Part shown: positions 1 through 10,178 of the stretch, one piece after another
Position numbering within the stretch: position 1 is the first letter of the stretch
Layout: each line of letters begins with the position of its first letter
Assembly: GCA_022478985.1 (NCBI GenBank)
Contig: JAKSZP010007885.1
Coordinates: 186,001 to 250,000 of the forward strand
DNA from: Massospora cicadina
Taxonomy: Eukaryota > Entomophthoromycota > Entomophthoromycetes > Entomophthorales > Entomophthoraceae
Direction of reading: 5' to 3'
Length of the DNA stretch: 64,000 nt
Notes under the pieces: model-generated
Seen by the model: the letters and a program-made list of their open reading frames with translations, nothing else
Database searches by the model: none
Told to the model about the DNA's origin: nothing
Translations under genes and position numbers: made by a program

Positions 1-385
1 GTCAACTATAATCAGAGTCAAAGGCTGATAGCTCCATGAGGAGGGATCGCCCTTTTTATACAACACCACCATCACACCTTTTGAAAACGCCGGCTCAATT
101 TTTAGAGACTAGGAGCTGATTGCAAAGCTCAGTAAGAATCTCAGACATTTCTGCCCAAAATAACTTGAAGAGCTCTAAGATCAACCCATCCTCCCCAGGA
201 GCCTTGCCATTCTTACCTTTGCGGATGGCGTCCAACACATATAACTTGCATAAATTGCTACATAGTTGCAATTGAGTCTCCTTCATCAGTACCCCCAGTC
301 TGCTTGTGAGTATCTTGGATGCCTCCAGGTCATTCTCTGAGGGGCCATAAAGGTGTTCATAGTAAGACTTGGCCACCTCAGCCAT
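1..385 (-). pseudogene. LA1 ORF2: start of reverse transcriptase domain
   Basis: The frame from 385 down to 95 encodes a stretch ending in the motif KNGKAPGEDGLILELFKLFW (about residues 57-76), the conserved block just before fingers/palm of LINE reverse transcriptases. Upstream residues AKSYYEHLYGP are the usual FYxxLY block. The frame stops at 95 and the sequence below it is degraded. The catalytic YADD region would lie outside the window to the left. What is seen is the motif and its order after the endonuclease; the enzyme role (target-primed reverse transcription) is family knowledge. Confidence 0.8.
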
Positions 386-423
386 GCGAGAGCATCCTTC
401 ACCTCAACTCCCTCATCACAAAG

Positions 424-892
424 TTACAAGATCCTTGATGAGGGTCTGAATGCCACTACTGCTTTGTGGAGTAGAGTTAAATTGCTATTAGAATCCTCAT
501 CCCACCTAGACTTCCTTTGTTTTAGGAGATCTACCTTAAAGGCTCCCTTCAATTTTGTATACAGTTCAGCCTTGGCCGTGTAGGCAGAAGCCCCCATGAC
601 CGCCGCCTGCTTGCAGGTACTCTTGAAGCTCCTCTTCAAGGTTTCATACCTCAAACGTATGGCCCCTAGCTGCCTACCAAAAATTTCACAAGCCATCTTG
701 AGATCAGCCTTCATCTGCAACCATTTAACTGGCGCATATGGATTCCCCACAATCTGGCTTCTCCACCACCTCACCTTCTTCCTCATGATATCCTAAAGTG
801 GACTCCACCTCAAGAGTTCAGGGTTCAGTCTCCAGATTCCTTTCCCTGCAGAAGCAACCGAGGGTCACTGATCCACAGTCCAAGGGGCATGT
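424..892 (-). pseudogene. LA1 ORF2: endonuclease tail and EN-RT linker
   Basis: From 892 leftward the frame continues the endonuclease C-terminus directly after its SDH motif (which is at about 6907-6915). An Arg/Lys/Trp-rich helical segment follows from 786 to 424 (starts MRKKVRWWRSQIVG). This is the usual position and character of the linker between endonuclease and RT in L1-type ORF2. A stop falls at about 824 and the frame changes at about 390-424, so the gene is dead. The linker has no catalytic motif, so its identity rests on position and on the two flanking domains. Confidence 0.7.
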
Positions 893-2041
893 TGTAAGTC
901 CAGGGGAACGTCCCCTGTGCATAGATTAGGTGCTCTTTCCATTTCCGAATAAAAAGGGGCTGAAGAGGGCGACTGTACCCCTTGTCTCCCAGGGTGAACT
1001 TACCCACATGATAGATGAGCGCTGGGTAACAGCTCTCACTCTTCAGATCCCTCCCCTGGTGCCCTCACTCACCTCAGTTGAACTGGTCATCCAGATTAAG
1101 GAAATCTGTGACGAAATTACCATATCAATGTTGAAGAATTCAAGACTGACAGGATCAAAGCCAAATGATCAAAAATGCATGCCAAAAAAGATAAATGTTG
1201 AATTATCAGCCAGAATTGCGGACAGTTTTGACTCAGTCTCCAATATGACTGTCAACGCCACACCCCTCCCAAAATTGTTGGGAATGATTCCCAATGTGCA
1301 GATGGTATCTTCAGAAACCATCGCTAATAGTTTAAAATCCTTATCCAGAAAATCAGGAGTTGCAGCTGACGAAACTCATTTGACTAAATGAATGGCCCAG
1401 CAACCGGGCATGGGCAGGTTGGGCATCCTGAACCCAATTCCAACCAATTGGATCTGCCCCTACATGGTGTGCCTTGGGGAATTCCTGTGGCTTGTCGGGC
1501 CAGACGCCTTAGTGCTAACTGATGGAAATCAGTTAATCTTTGATTCAAGTGTTCGAGGTCAAACTAACAACTTAGCTTGCCACCAAAATCCTTCAATGTC
1601 AGTTCTACGTGAGATTATTCGCCCCTTTCCTCGAAAAATTCGCCATGGTAGGTGAATTTGGGGACCCAATCCCTTCTTGGACTCACCACAATTGAACACT
1701 ATTTAATCAGCTGCATTGCACTGAGAAAATTATTGGTCGATTTTCTTCCTTATTTTTTCAATAAAATATCCTTTACCCAAATTCCAGTCCTTTATGTTGA
1801 AAAACAAACCGCCTTTTTCGCTGGTATTCCAAACCACTTGGGGGTTATGGCCATATTCCTCTGGTACTTTATTATGTGTCTATGTGAGATTAAGGATTAT
1901 AGGCAATTATTGGCGGAATTCCTTCTCAGTACCATAACCGTCGTACCAGCAGCAGTGCCCCAGGCATTTTGGTTTGCCGTTTGGGTGCTTCAGCACTTGG
2001 GCTGCAGGCCAGTCTAATTCTAACTTGCTCTTTGCCTGACA
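893..2041 (+). repeat. GY1 5' LTR
   Basis: 1149 bp, collinear with 5743-6896 along its whole length with many point differences. It starts TGTAAGTCC and ends GCCTGACA. Nine bases in, at 901-917, there is a perfect 7-bp inverted repeat (CAGGGGA-ACG-TCCCCTG). No convincing primer-binding site with a TGG start is seen right after 2041, which may reflect decay. Short open frames inside (for example 930-1391) are not conserved in the partner LTR. Confidence 0.92.
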
Positions 2042-2129
2042 TAATTGACCAACCATTATTTCTAACCATTTCCGCCTTTCTCATAAATATTGGCATAGCA
2101 ATGGTCCTTCATTTCAGCTGAATCAGGTT

Positions 2130-2430
2130 GTGAAGAAAATTTACTCTGGCCATGTTAGCCTAGTACCACCCAGAATGTTTGATCCACATCCCATAGTTGA
2201 CATGGCTATCATGCCCATGACAAACCTAGTGGTTTCCCCTGACCCTACTGCTATCTCTTCTGTATTGTCGGATTCAATTACAGCTGTCAATAAAGAGACT
2301 TTGCTTACTTCTTATTGCCCATGAAGATCAGTGTCAGGTGCCATCATGTTTCCATTATGCTTTGGTAAATACTGGAGCCACGGGCAATTTTATAAGTGTT
2401 GAACTAGCCCAACAATTGGAGCTTGACCTG
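2130..2430 (+). pseudogene. GY1 gag end and protease remnant
   Basis: The frame 2130-2324 gives a Pro/Ser-rich stretch. A shifted frame then gives ALVNTGATGNFISVELAQQL (about 2358-2417), which matches the retropepsin active-site block LxDTGAxxxFIS of gypsy elements. The catalytic Asp is replaced by Asn (AAT, a GAT to AAT transition). Nothing resembling capsid or a zinc knuckle lies between the 5' LTR and this block, so gag appears to have been lost by deletion. The protease would have matured Gag-Pol; this copy could not. Confidence 0.75.
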
Positions 2431-2839
2431 GATTAGGTCCTTTGGTGATGGTTGCTTCTTCAGCCTCCCAGATCTCATATCTCGTCCGTCAGCCAGTTTC
2501 TTTCTCAGTACATCAGTTCAGCTTTTGCAATTGATTCTCAGCAATGAAGAACCTAGTGTTTCTGGTTATCTTGGGGGTTGGATGGTGGTACTGGCAACAT
2601 GTTAAGATTTATCTGGAGTCAAATATGTTATCATTTGCAAATGATTAAACGGAGGGAGAATTTCCCTTATTTAATAGCCCTAAGAAAACACAAGGCCGCA
2701 GCTCCATTACTTCCCTCGTTTCCCCTGTGGGTCTTCCGTCTGATTTTCCTGAAAAATAATGTGCTATTGAAGTATCTTTGATTTCGGGAAGGCAGACCAT
2801 CTTCCCCCTTACACAAAATTTGATTTAGGATTCTGAACA

Positions 2840-3540
2840 GCAGTACAGTTGGTGAACATCAGCTGCCCTTTGTACCAACACACAGCAGAAGAGGAGGCTG
2901 CTCTTAACAACTGGTTAGATGATATGCTTAAAAAAGGATGGTTGTTTAAGGAGACGTCACCAATTGCCTCCCCATCGTTTTTGGCAAGAAGGCTAATGGT
3001 TCTCTCCGTCCCTGTGTGGATTATGGTCACCTAAATAAAATTACAGTGAGCAATCCCTACCCTTTACCCCTTGAGCAGACCATCAGTAAAGCAATTGCAA
3101 AATCTCACGTGTTCTCCAAGCTTGATACATCAATTCCTTTAACCAAATAAGAGTAATGGAAGGTCAAGAATGGCTTAATGAAATTTATACCAAACGAGGT
3201 ATCTTTCAGTTCTGCGTAATGCCATTTGGGCTGAAGAACGCACCAGCCACCTTTCAAAGAATGATTGATAGTGTGCTGGGCGACCTCCGGTTTACATATG
3301 CAGTTACATATAATGATGACATCTTGGTTCATTCACCAACTCCTGAACAACATGCTAAAGACTTAGAAGCAAGGGCTGCTTTACACAAGGCAGGCCTTTT
3401 TGTCCAGCCTTCAAAATGCAAGTTCAATAAGGAGGAAGTTACTTTTCTTGGGAATCTGGTCCTAAAAGATGGTTATGCAATTTTGCCCAAAAAGTTAGAT
3501 GCCATCCACAAGTGGCCAACACCGACAACCCAGAAATAAT
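2840..3540 (+). pseudogene. GY1 reverse transcriptase
   Basis: Fragments 2849-3034 and 3156-3539 cover fingers and palm: the N-terminal block EEEAALNNWLDDMLKKGW, the MPFGLKNAPATFQRMID block, and the active-site region YAVTYNDDILVHS, where the usual YLDD reads YNDD. A frame break lies between 3034 and 3156, where the first palm aspartate block (SKLDT) is displaced. The connection continues in another frame after 3540. The family role is copying element RNA into DNA; the breaks make this copy inactive. Confidence 0.88.
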
Positions 3541-3639
3541 TATGGAATTTCTTAGGTACCATTATTTTCCTAAAAAATTTTCCCCGGCCCTTTCCCAGTT
3601 AGCTGCTCCGCTCCACCCCCTCATGGGTAAAAATGTGCC

Positions 3640-4080
3640 TTTCTATTGGACCTCCAAATGCCAGTTGGCGTTCAGTCATTTAAGAAGTATACTTATCACT
3701 CCCTATTTCAAAACATGTGGACCCCTCCAAACTGTATATCGTTGCTTGTAATACTTCAGCAGTAGCAGTTGGGGCAGTTCTGCTCCAGGAGCATGATGGC
3801 TTAAACACCCGGTTGCCTATTTTTCCCAGAAATTTTCTTCAACTGAGCAATCATGGGCCATTTATTATAAGGAATTGGCAGCCGTAGCATGGGCATTGAC
3901 TCATTAGTGGGACCTGTTACAAGGTACCCAGCATGAGTTAACTGTGCATATGGACCACTAAGCTCTTTTATATTTCCGCAAACCCCAAAAATTGGCACAC
4001 AGGCAGGCTCATAACTATCAGGACTTAGGAAGCTTCAATTTCAAATACACATTCTTAAAAGGTGCATTAAATGTGCTTCT
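3640..4080 (+). pseudogene. GY1 RNase H domain
   Basis: Read through several frame changes, the segment encodes the Ty3/gypsy RNase H signature. It has PVAYFSQKFSSTEQSWAIYY (about 3812-3871) with the catalytic Glu of the KELAAV block at about 3880, then the VHMDH block with an Asp at about 3950. The stops after GTQHELTVHMDH and in the first block disable it. It follows RT without a tether insertion, as usual in this family. Confidence 0.78.
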
Positions 4081-4389
4081 CAACTTCCTTAGCTGCAACC
4101 CAGACCAATGCCCCACGGATTCTGAGGAAGTGGACTTGGTTACTGTGAACCCCACCTCCCAAACCCTATCTATTGTTCCGCCTGTGGTTGCCTCAGTAGA
4201 GTTAGCTACAGATGCTCCGCTTGTTTCACGGGTTTTTGGCAGCCCAGATGTCCTGCCCCAAAGGAGTGGATTTACTCAATCAATTATCCCTTCAAACCCA
4301 CAAACATTCCCTGTATTCCTTGGTGAAGGATTTCATTTATTTTAGGACAAGTGTTTGGGTTCCTCCCCCCTTAGAGCTGAGGTGTTTCA

Positions 4390-5130
4390 AGCGCATCATG
4401 ATCCTCCCACAATTGGCCATCCAGGCAATAAGAGATGCATTGATTTGATCAAGCAGACTTATAACTGGACAGGTTTAATTAAGGAATTTTCATCCTAGAT
4501 CGCTGATTGCATTACCTGTGCTCGAGCCAAGTCAGACCGCTTAAGAAATGGCCTCCTACATCCCTTACAATAGGCGGAGGGTCCATGGATATCGGTGTCC
4601 ATGGACTTTATTATTGAACTCCCCTGTTCTAATGGGTTTACAGCGGTGATGGTGATGGTTGATTGCTTCACAAAATTTCCTATTTATTCCCTGTACTTCC
4701 AAATTACGTCAGAAGAAACTGCTCATCACTTCATATGCAATGTGTTCTCTATGTTTGGTCTTCTGCAGGAGATCATCAGTGACCATGGACCCCAATTCAC
4801 AGCATGGTTCTGGAATGAGCTTTTACCCATCTTATAAATCACCCCCTGCCATTCCACTACGTACCATCCCCAGTCTGAAAGAACAAACTGAGCAGGTTAA
4901 CCAAATTTTGTAACAGTATTTGCATTGTTACCCATTGGCTTCACAGGATCCCTGGGCCGAAGACCTCCCTCTTTCCCACTTTGCCTATAATAATGGTTCT
5001 CACGCTTCTACGGGGGTTTCTCCATATGAAGCAATGTTAGATTAATTCCCCTCTTTCTCTCTCGGCACCTGTCTACGTCCAGAGGTTTCTGCTGACATAG
5101 ATCACGTTGAGCACATTTGGTCTACCCAGT
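4390..5130 (+). pseudogene. GY1 integrase (zinc-binding and catalytic core)
   Basis: About 4391-4525 encodes the H2C2 zinc-binding region (HHDPPTIGHPG ... CITCARAKS) with one internal stop. The frame 4595-4837 encodes the core: SMDFIIELP holds the first catalytic Asp, SDHGPQF the second. The Glu block TYHPQSE follows at about 4859-4880 after a frameshift. The downstream text (WAEDLPLSHFAYNN, STGVSPYEAML) is the standard end of the core. All three DDE residues are still legible, but in different frames. Confidence 0.85.
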
Positions 5131-5135
5131 TTTTA

Positions 5136-5741
5136 GTGCAGGAGCATCTCACAAAGGCTATCGATGATTATAAGCAGTTTGTGGATTGTAAACAGCTTCC
5201 TGGTCACTATATTGCATTGGGCTCGGACATTATGTTGGATACTCGCCATATGCAATTGCAGGTGCCTTCCAGGAAGTTTGCAAGTGAGCGTTTGGGTCCC
5301 CACCTGGTGGAGGAAGACTTGGGCAACGGTGCTTTCCAGTTAAAACTGCCAGCTCATTGGAGACAGTACCCCATCTTCCACATGTCTCAGTTGCTCCCGT
5401 TCATGGGGATCGTTCCTGCCAAACCTGGACCTATAGTATTAGAGGGTGCTGAAGAAGCTAAGGTGGAAACCATCTTAGTGTCCCGCAAATCCTGTAAGTC
5501 AGTTCAGTATCTCATCGCATGTAAGTGGTATCCGGCTTGTGAGAACAGTTGGGTCAAGGCTCAGGATTGCACTAATTGCATGGAACTGGTTGAGGCGTTC
5601 CATGAGTGCCACCCTGGCGCTCCCCGTCCCCCCCAAAAAGTTGCGACTGTAATGGCAATCAAGTTGCCCAACGCTTACAAAAATGTGGTCCTCGTGCAGT
5701 TTCCTGGTGGTGGTGCCTTTCCTTTGAAAAGGAAAAGGTAA
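5136..5741 (+). pseudogene. GY1 integrase C-terminus with chromodomain
   Basis: The longest intact frame of GY1 (201 codons). Residues about 1-90 are the GPF/Y-like tail of integrase (RLGPHLVEEDLGNGAFQLKL, YPIFHMSQLLPF). Residues about 108-165 are a chromodomain: KVETILVSRK, then VQYLIACKWYPACENSWVKA, then ELVEAFHECHPGAP. One expected aromatic-cage position reads differently (CKWYP for the usual VKWKGYP), so binding may have been impaired. In chromoviruses this domain steers integration to marked chromatin. The frame ends at the purine tract just before the 3' LTR. Confidence 0.88.
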
Positions 5742-5742
5742 T
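5726..5742 (+). other. GY1 polypurine tract
   Basis: The all-purine run GAAAAGGAAAAGG plus TAA lies directly before the TG of the 3' LTR, the standard site for priming plus-strand DNA. It also encodes the last Lys/Arg codons of pol. Confidence 0.85.
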
Positions 5743-6896
5743 GTAAGTCCAAGGGGAACGTCCCCTGTGTGAAGATCAAGTGCTCTTTCCGTTTCCAAAT
5801 AAAAATGGGCCCAAAGAGGGCGGCTGTATACCTTGTCTCCCAGGGAGACCTCACCCACGTGATAGACATGTGCTGGGTAACTTCTCTCCCTCTTCAGATC
5901 CCTCCCTTGGTACTCTCACTCACCTCAGTCAAACTGGTCAGCCAAATTAAGGAAATCTGTGCTGAGATTATTGAATTAATGTTGAAGAATTTGAGACTGA
6001 TGATATCAAAGCCAATTGATTAGAAAATGCATGCCAAAAAAGGACAAATGTCAATCTATCAACTGGAATCATGGACAGTTTTGAATCAGTCTCCATTATG
6101 ATTGTCAATGCCAACCCCTCCCAAAATCATCGTGAATGATCCCTGATGTGCAGATGATATCTTTGGAAACCATCGCTGATAGTTCAAAATCCTTATCCAG
6201 AAAATCAGGAGTTGCAGCTGATGAAACTCATTCGACCAAATGAATGGCCCAGCAACTGGGCACGGATGGGTTAGGCATCTAATCCCATATACAACCAATT
6301 GGGACTGCCCCTACATGGGGTGATCTTGGGGAATTCCCATGGTTTGTCGGGCCAGACGCCTTAGTGCTAACTGATGGAAATCAGTTGAGCTTTGATTCAA
6401 GTGTTCGAGGTCAAACCAACAACAATTTGGCCTGCCACCAAATCCTTCAATATCAGTTCTATTTGAGATTATCTGCCCCATTCCCCGAAAAATTCGCCAG
6501 GGTAGGTGAATTTGAGGGACCTGATCCCTTCTTGGACTCACCACAATCAAACACCATTTAATCAGTTGCCTTGCACTGAGAAAACTGTTGGTCATTTTCT
6601 TAATTATTTTTTCAATAAAATATCCTTTACCCAAATTCCAGTCCTTTATGTTGAAAAACAAACCGCCTTTTTCGCTGGTATTCCAGAACCCCTCGGGGGC
6701 TATGTCCATATTCCTCTGGTACTTTATTATGTGTCTATATGAGACTATGGATTATAGGCAAACATTGGCGGAATTCCTTCCCAGTACCATAACCGTCGTA
6801 CCAGCAGAAGTGCCTCAGGCATTCTGGTTTGCCGTTTGGGTGCTTCAGCACTTGGGCTGCAGGCCAGCCTAATTCTATCTTGCTGTTTGCCTGACA
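5743..6896 (+). repeat. GY1 3' LTR
   Basis: 1154 bp, partner of 893-2041, ending CTGACA at 6896. The terminal inverted repeat near its start is kept as AGGGGA-ACG-TCCCCT (5753-5767). By eye the two LTRs differ at roughly one base in ten, so this is not a recent insertion. Confidence 0.92.
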
Positions 6897-7660
6897 CCTG
6901 TGGTCTGAAGCACCTGGATCATGATTCCAAAGGATCAATTTGCAGCGACTCAGAAGAGGCTGGGGCACTGACACCAAGGTCATTGCGGGAGAAATGATCC
7001 CCCTTGATGTGAGTCCCCCCCAGTCTCCCCCTCCTCACCACGGACTGCTCTCCGCACATCCAGTAGGCAAAGGTCAATCATTAAACCGGCCAACTTGTGG
7101 GCTCCAGGATCTGAACTCCAGTTGCCTGAAGCCCCAATCCTGTCATCCCTAAAGCAGACACAGTTCGTGTCTCCCCCAGCACTACTAACCACCAATGCCT
7201 TCCTCCTGGATCCTCAGGACAACCTTCTGGAAGAAGGCCTTCCGTTCATATCCAGAATTGGGCGCGTAAATGGCAATAAACCAAATTGATTCCTCTCTAA
7301 ACAGTGACATTACTGCCACTGCTCTTTCAGGAACCAATAACCTTTTATCCAACACCTTGACCTTGTCCGCCCACCAGACAAAAATACCCCCTTTGGTTTC
7401 CCCCTCCCTCTTTCCCTCCCCTAAGGGCGAGTCTGAGTTTGGTTGATCCACCAAGTGAGAGTAAAATGATTGTTTCAGAGGAAACTGGAAAGCTCAGTCC
7501 TCTCTCACCCCAGATTTGGACTTAGTCTCAGTGAGGAATCCAATATCTATCCCATGTTGTTGCAATTGGAGTTTCACCTGCTGACGCTTCTTGAGTCCAT
7601 TTAGACCCCACATTTTAGCAAATTTAACCCTGATCCCATAGGTTCAACATCATAGAGGCT
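6897..7660 (-). pseudogene. LA1 ORF2: apurinic-type endonuclease
   Basis: Read leftward from about 7660 in shifting frames: KFAKMWGLNGLKKRQ (N-terminal block), FLTETKS with the catalytic Glu (about 7518-7535), then the frame 7454-7185 with SIWFIAIYAPNSGYERKAFF (the IYAPN block). Next comes a GDFN-like block reading GGDTNCV (about 7160-7180), and finally DPGASDH at about 6907-6930, the SDH catalytic motif. GY1 interrupted the gene one codon after SDH. The enzyme nicks target DNA to start target-primed reverse transcription; frameshifts and stops make this copy dead. Confidence 0.82.
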
Positions 7661-7689
7661 TCAGTGTCAAGATCCGTGGGGTCCCCATC

Positions 7690-9123
7690 CTCTTCCCCTC
7701 AGCTGGTTTAGCGGGACCATGTTTCTTCCTACCACTTTCCAGTACTATACTGGGCAGGGGGTGACTTCTCGGTCACTGCAGCTTCTGAAATCCTAACATT
7801 GTCAGGTTCCTCAATAGACCCTTCCACTTCATTTAGAGGCATTGGGTTAGAGGGCATTGGCCCACTATTGCTAGCAGGCAACACCTCCCTCGCCTCCGCC
7901 TCTTCCCCTAAGGGCCTTGCACGCTCTGTCCCACCCACATCCTAATGGTCACCTGCCTCTTAAGCGATCAAGTAATGGGAGAACCCCATCCATTTGGGAG
8001 GCAGCCATTTCCAGAATGTCCTTTGCAGATTGGGACAAAGCGCCACTTAGCTCAATTTAGAGTCTAATGGCTTCCCGCTCCTTCCAGATCTTCTTTAACT
8101 CCTTGTTGACCTTTCTGGCACCTTTCATCACCTTAGTCACCGTCTCCAAAGTGTTGCCAGTCGCAGCCTCCTCCTTGGTTTGGCTGACATCTCAGTCAGC
8201 TTCATCAACGCCTTCTAGAGAGCCAACTTCTCTTTCTCTGAGGACGCCATTACTGGCACCCTCACGCTAGGCCTGGTAGGTTTGGCCACTGCCGCAAGAG
8301 GTTGAACCTGAGGACATTTGGCTCTGACGTGCCCCTTCGTACCACATAAGAAGCACCTGCCCGGAGGTACCATAAAGACACTCCAGGTCTCCACAGTGAC
8401 TGAACGAGGCAACACCCCATATGGTTTCGAAAGTTTAACCTTCAAAACCCAATCCCCAAATCCTAAGGTGAACTTTTTCAAGCTACCGTCCTTCCGCTTA
8501 AGCTCTTTACTAGCTTGTTCTCATTAAAGGAGATAAATATGCCAAAGCCTTTAATCTGAGACATCATGGCCATCTAGTAATCACAGGTGGTACGTCCCTC
8601 AGAATGAACCTTCTGATCTCAGTGCCAATGTCAAGACATACGGCCTCCTCATTCTTCGTAATCAAACTGTCAGCCAAAACCTGCTCCTATTGAAGCTTAG
8701 ACTGAAAGGTCATAAGTTTCAACTCATGAGCCAAACGTGAAATATGGAGAGGGGCAATCCCACACACCCCAATCACCCTGACCATGAGCATCTCCTTAGA
8801 CTACCCAGTCTTCAATTCCATGGCGTGAACCCTCTTGAGGCTCTTCACCATGCTCGCCATCAGATCCTTGGAGGAACTGGAGTTCCCCACTTGAAAAGCT
8901 TGGTTCTGACCACAAATCCATTATTAGCCACCACTGCAAAGGAGACCGAAGCATTCTGTGCAACAGGGGCCACCCCAGATGTTAATTTGTTAATGGAGTT
9001 GGTCTCAATAGTTTGTTTTTGTGACGAAGTTTTCTCTCTGGAATCTGTTTGTGTGGGAACCATAGCAACCCTTTTGTGTTGGTCCATCATTTTGGTATGT
9101 GAGTGCTTTGCCTTTCGCTGCAC
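7690..9123 (-). pseudogene. LA1 ORF1 (nucleic-acid-binding protein with zinc knuckle)
   Basis: Starts at about 9123 (MQRKAKHSHTKMMDQ). An intact piece at 8481-8215 holds the knuckle GRCFLCGTKGHVRAKCPQ (CX2CX4HX4C) at about 8310-8355, preceded by a region ending in PYGVLPRSVTVETWSVFM. A Lys/Glu-rich helical stretch and a Pro/Glu tail (7938-7729) follow. This is the architecture of LINE ORF1 proteins, which package element RNA. At least four frame breaks are present. The long plus-strand frame 8744-9190 is a shadow. Confidence 0.72.
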
Positions 9124-9479
9124 CAGTGTAAGCCCACGTAAGCTACTGGCCGCTATCCAAGTTTCAGGCCAACCTAGAAAACCGAAGTGATTATTGTAGA
9201 CAGGTGAGCTGAAGCCCAGCCAATCAGGATTGTCCCACCTTTGTCACTAAGATCTGCTTTTGCAGTACCCCACCTCATAGGGAAGTAGTGTGACAGATGA
9301 TACGCCCAGCTCTTGCCTCCCCCTTCCTGCCCGTATCCCCCCAAAGGACTTTAGAAGCAACCACAAGAACAGGTTGGGTTACAGTCATTAGCTCCCATCC
9401 CACACCTCATCCAGGCAAATACAGGACCCTTCTAAGGTGCCTCTCTGGGTTCTAGTGTTGGCTACTCACCTGTGTTTCC

Positions 9480-10058
9480 ATGAGCTTTTCCTCAGTCACG
9501 CCACGTGAAGGCCCCAGCTTATCCTACTTAGCTCCTGCCGAGGATACTTTCAAAGCTTCCACAAGCGCTGCTGCTCTTAGACAGTTTGAAAAGTATGCTA
9601 CCGACGTGTTGACCTCTGGAACCCCTTTCATCAAGAGTGCAACAAAAGTAGAAGTAATAATCCATAAGGTGCACGTATTGGCAGTACTGGGAACTGGGTC
9701 TCCAGTCAACGTCATCTCATCTAGGCTCATGAATAAACTAATGTTCATACATGATATCAATTATAGCTTAAAATACTGAACCACATGACCAGACATTACC
9801 TGCGCTCTAGGGGCCTATTTGGTGTTACCCTTACACTTTGGGTGCATGGTCCTAAAGGCATCGGCAGTGGTTTTGGACAACGACCACTACAACTTCTTGA
9901 TGAAGGCACAGTTTCTCTTGGAGTTTATAGCGAACATTGACTTCACCACCAGCACTGTGAGCATTTTGGGCTACAAACTTCCGCTAGTATTAAAGGATGA
10001 GGACGTCAAGCCACAAAACCAATGTACGTGCTTGGTTATAATGGATCAACTTATTTAA
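9480..10058 (+). pseudogene. GY2 protease region
   Basis: The frame 9480-9779 ends with VLAVLGTGSPVNVISSRLMN, a retropepsin active-site block in which the catalytic Asp is Gly (expected DTGS, found GTGS). The frame 9819-10058 (FGCMVLKASAVVLDNDHYN ... FTTSTVSILGYKLPL) matches the flap and C-terminal part of gypsy proteases (LGxxFL...IDxxxxxVxI). A stop at 9777 separates them. The element could not have matured its own polyprotein. Confidence 0.75.
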
Positions 10059-10178
10059 CTCATATACTACACTTTGAATGAAAAAGGTGTGAAGCTATCT
10101 CCTACCGTTAGCACATAGGAAGGGCCCCCACTAAGTGCTAGTGAAACTATAGAGATTTGACCGGTTGATCAATGCAAG

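Larger units (their letters stand above)
1..892 (-). mobile_element. LINE LA1, 3'-ward fragment (RT start and EN-RT linker)
   Basis: Minus-strand non-LTR retrotransposon of family A. It runs off the left edge of the window, so the RT core and the 3' end are not seen. It is cut at 892 by the GY1 insertion and resumes at 6897. The bases 888-892 (catgt) and 6897-6901 (cctgt) are the slightly diverged target duplication of GY1. The endonuclease reading frame crosses the junction when one duplication copy is ignored, which shows that the two LA1 parts were once contiguous. Confidence 0.85.
893..6896 (+). mobile_element. GY1: full-length but decayed Ty3/gypsy chromovirus
   Basis: A 6.0-kb LTR retrotransposon with two 1.15-kb LTRs (893-2041, 5743-6896), each starting TGTAAGTCC and ending CTGACA. 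There is a purine tract before the 3' LTR and a 5-bp flanking duplication with one mismatch (catgt/cctgt). Pol order PR-RT-RNaseH-IN-chromodomain identifies a Ty3/gypsy chromovirus. It sits inside the endonuclease gene of LINE LA1, on the opposite strand. The internal region is only 3.7 kb: gag is missing and protease begins about 0.3 kb after the LTR, so this is an internally deleted copy. Frames are broken by several stops and frameshifts. Confidence 0.92.
6897..9450 (-). mobile_element. LINE LA1, 5'-ward fragment (ORF1 and endonuclease)
   Basis: The second half of LA1, reading right to left from a 5' region near 9450 to the GY1 junction at 6897. ORF1 with a zinc knuckle is followed by the ORF2 endonuclease, the order of L1/Tad-type LINEs. 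The right boundary is approximate: GY2 protease text starts at about 9500, and no 5' junction repeat can be checked because the 3' end of LA1 is off the window. Protein text differs from the LB family, so LA1 is a separate lineage. Confidence 0.75.

Noticed and set aside
930..1391. 153-codon plus-strand open frame
   Set aside because: It lies wholly in the GY1 5' LTR, is not preserved in the partner LTR, and matches no protein.
8744..9190. 148-codon plus-strand open frame
   Set aside because: It is the antisense shadow of LA1 ORF1, whose minus-strand text includes the recognisable N-terminus.
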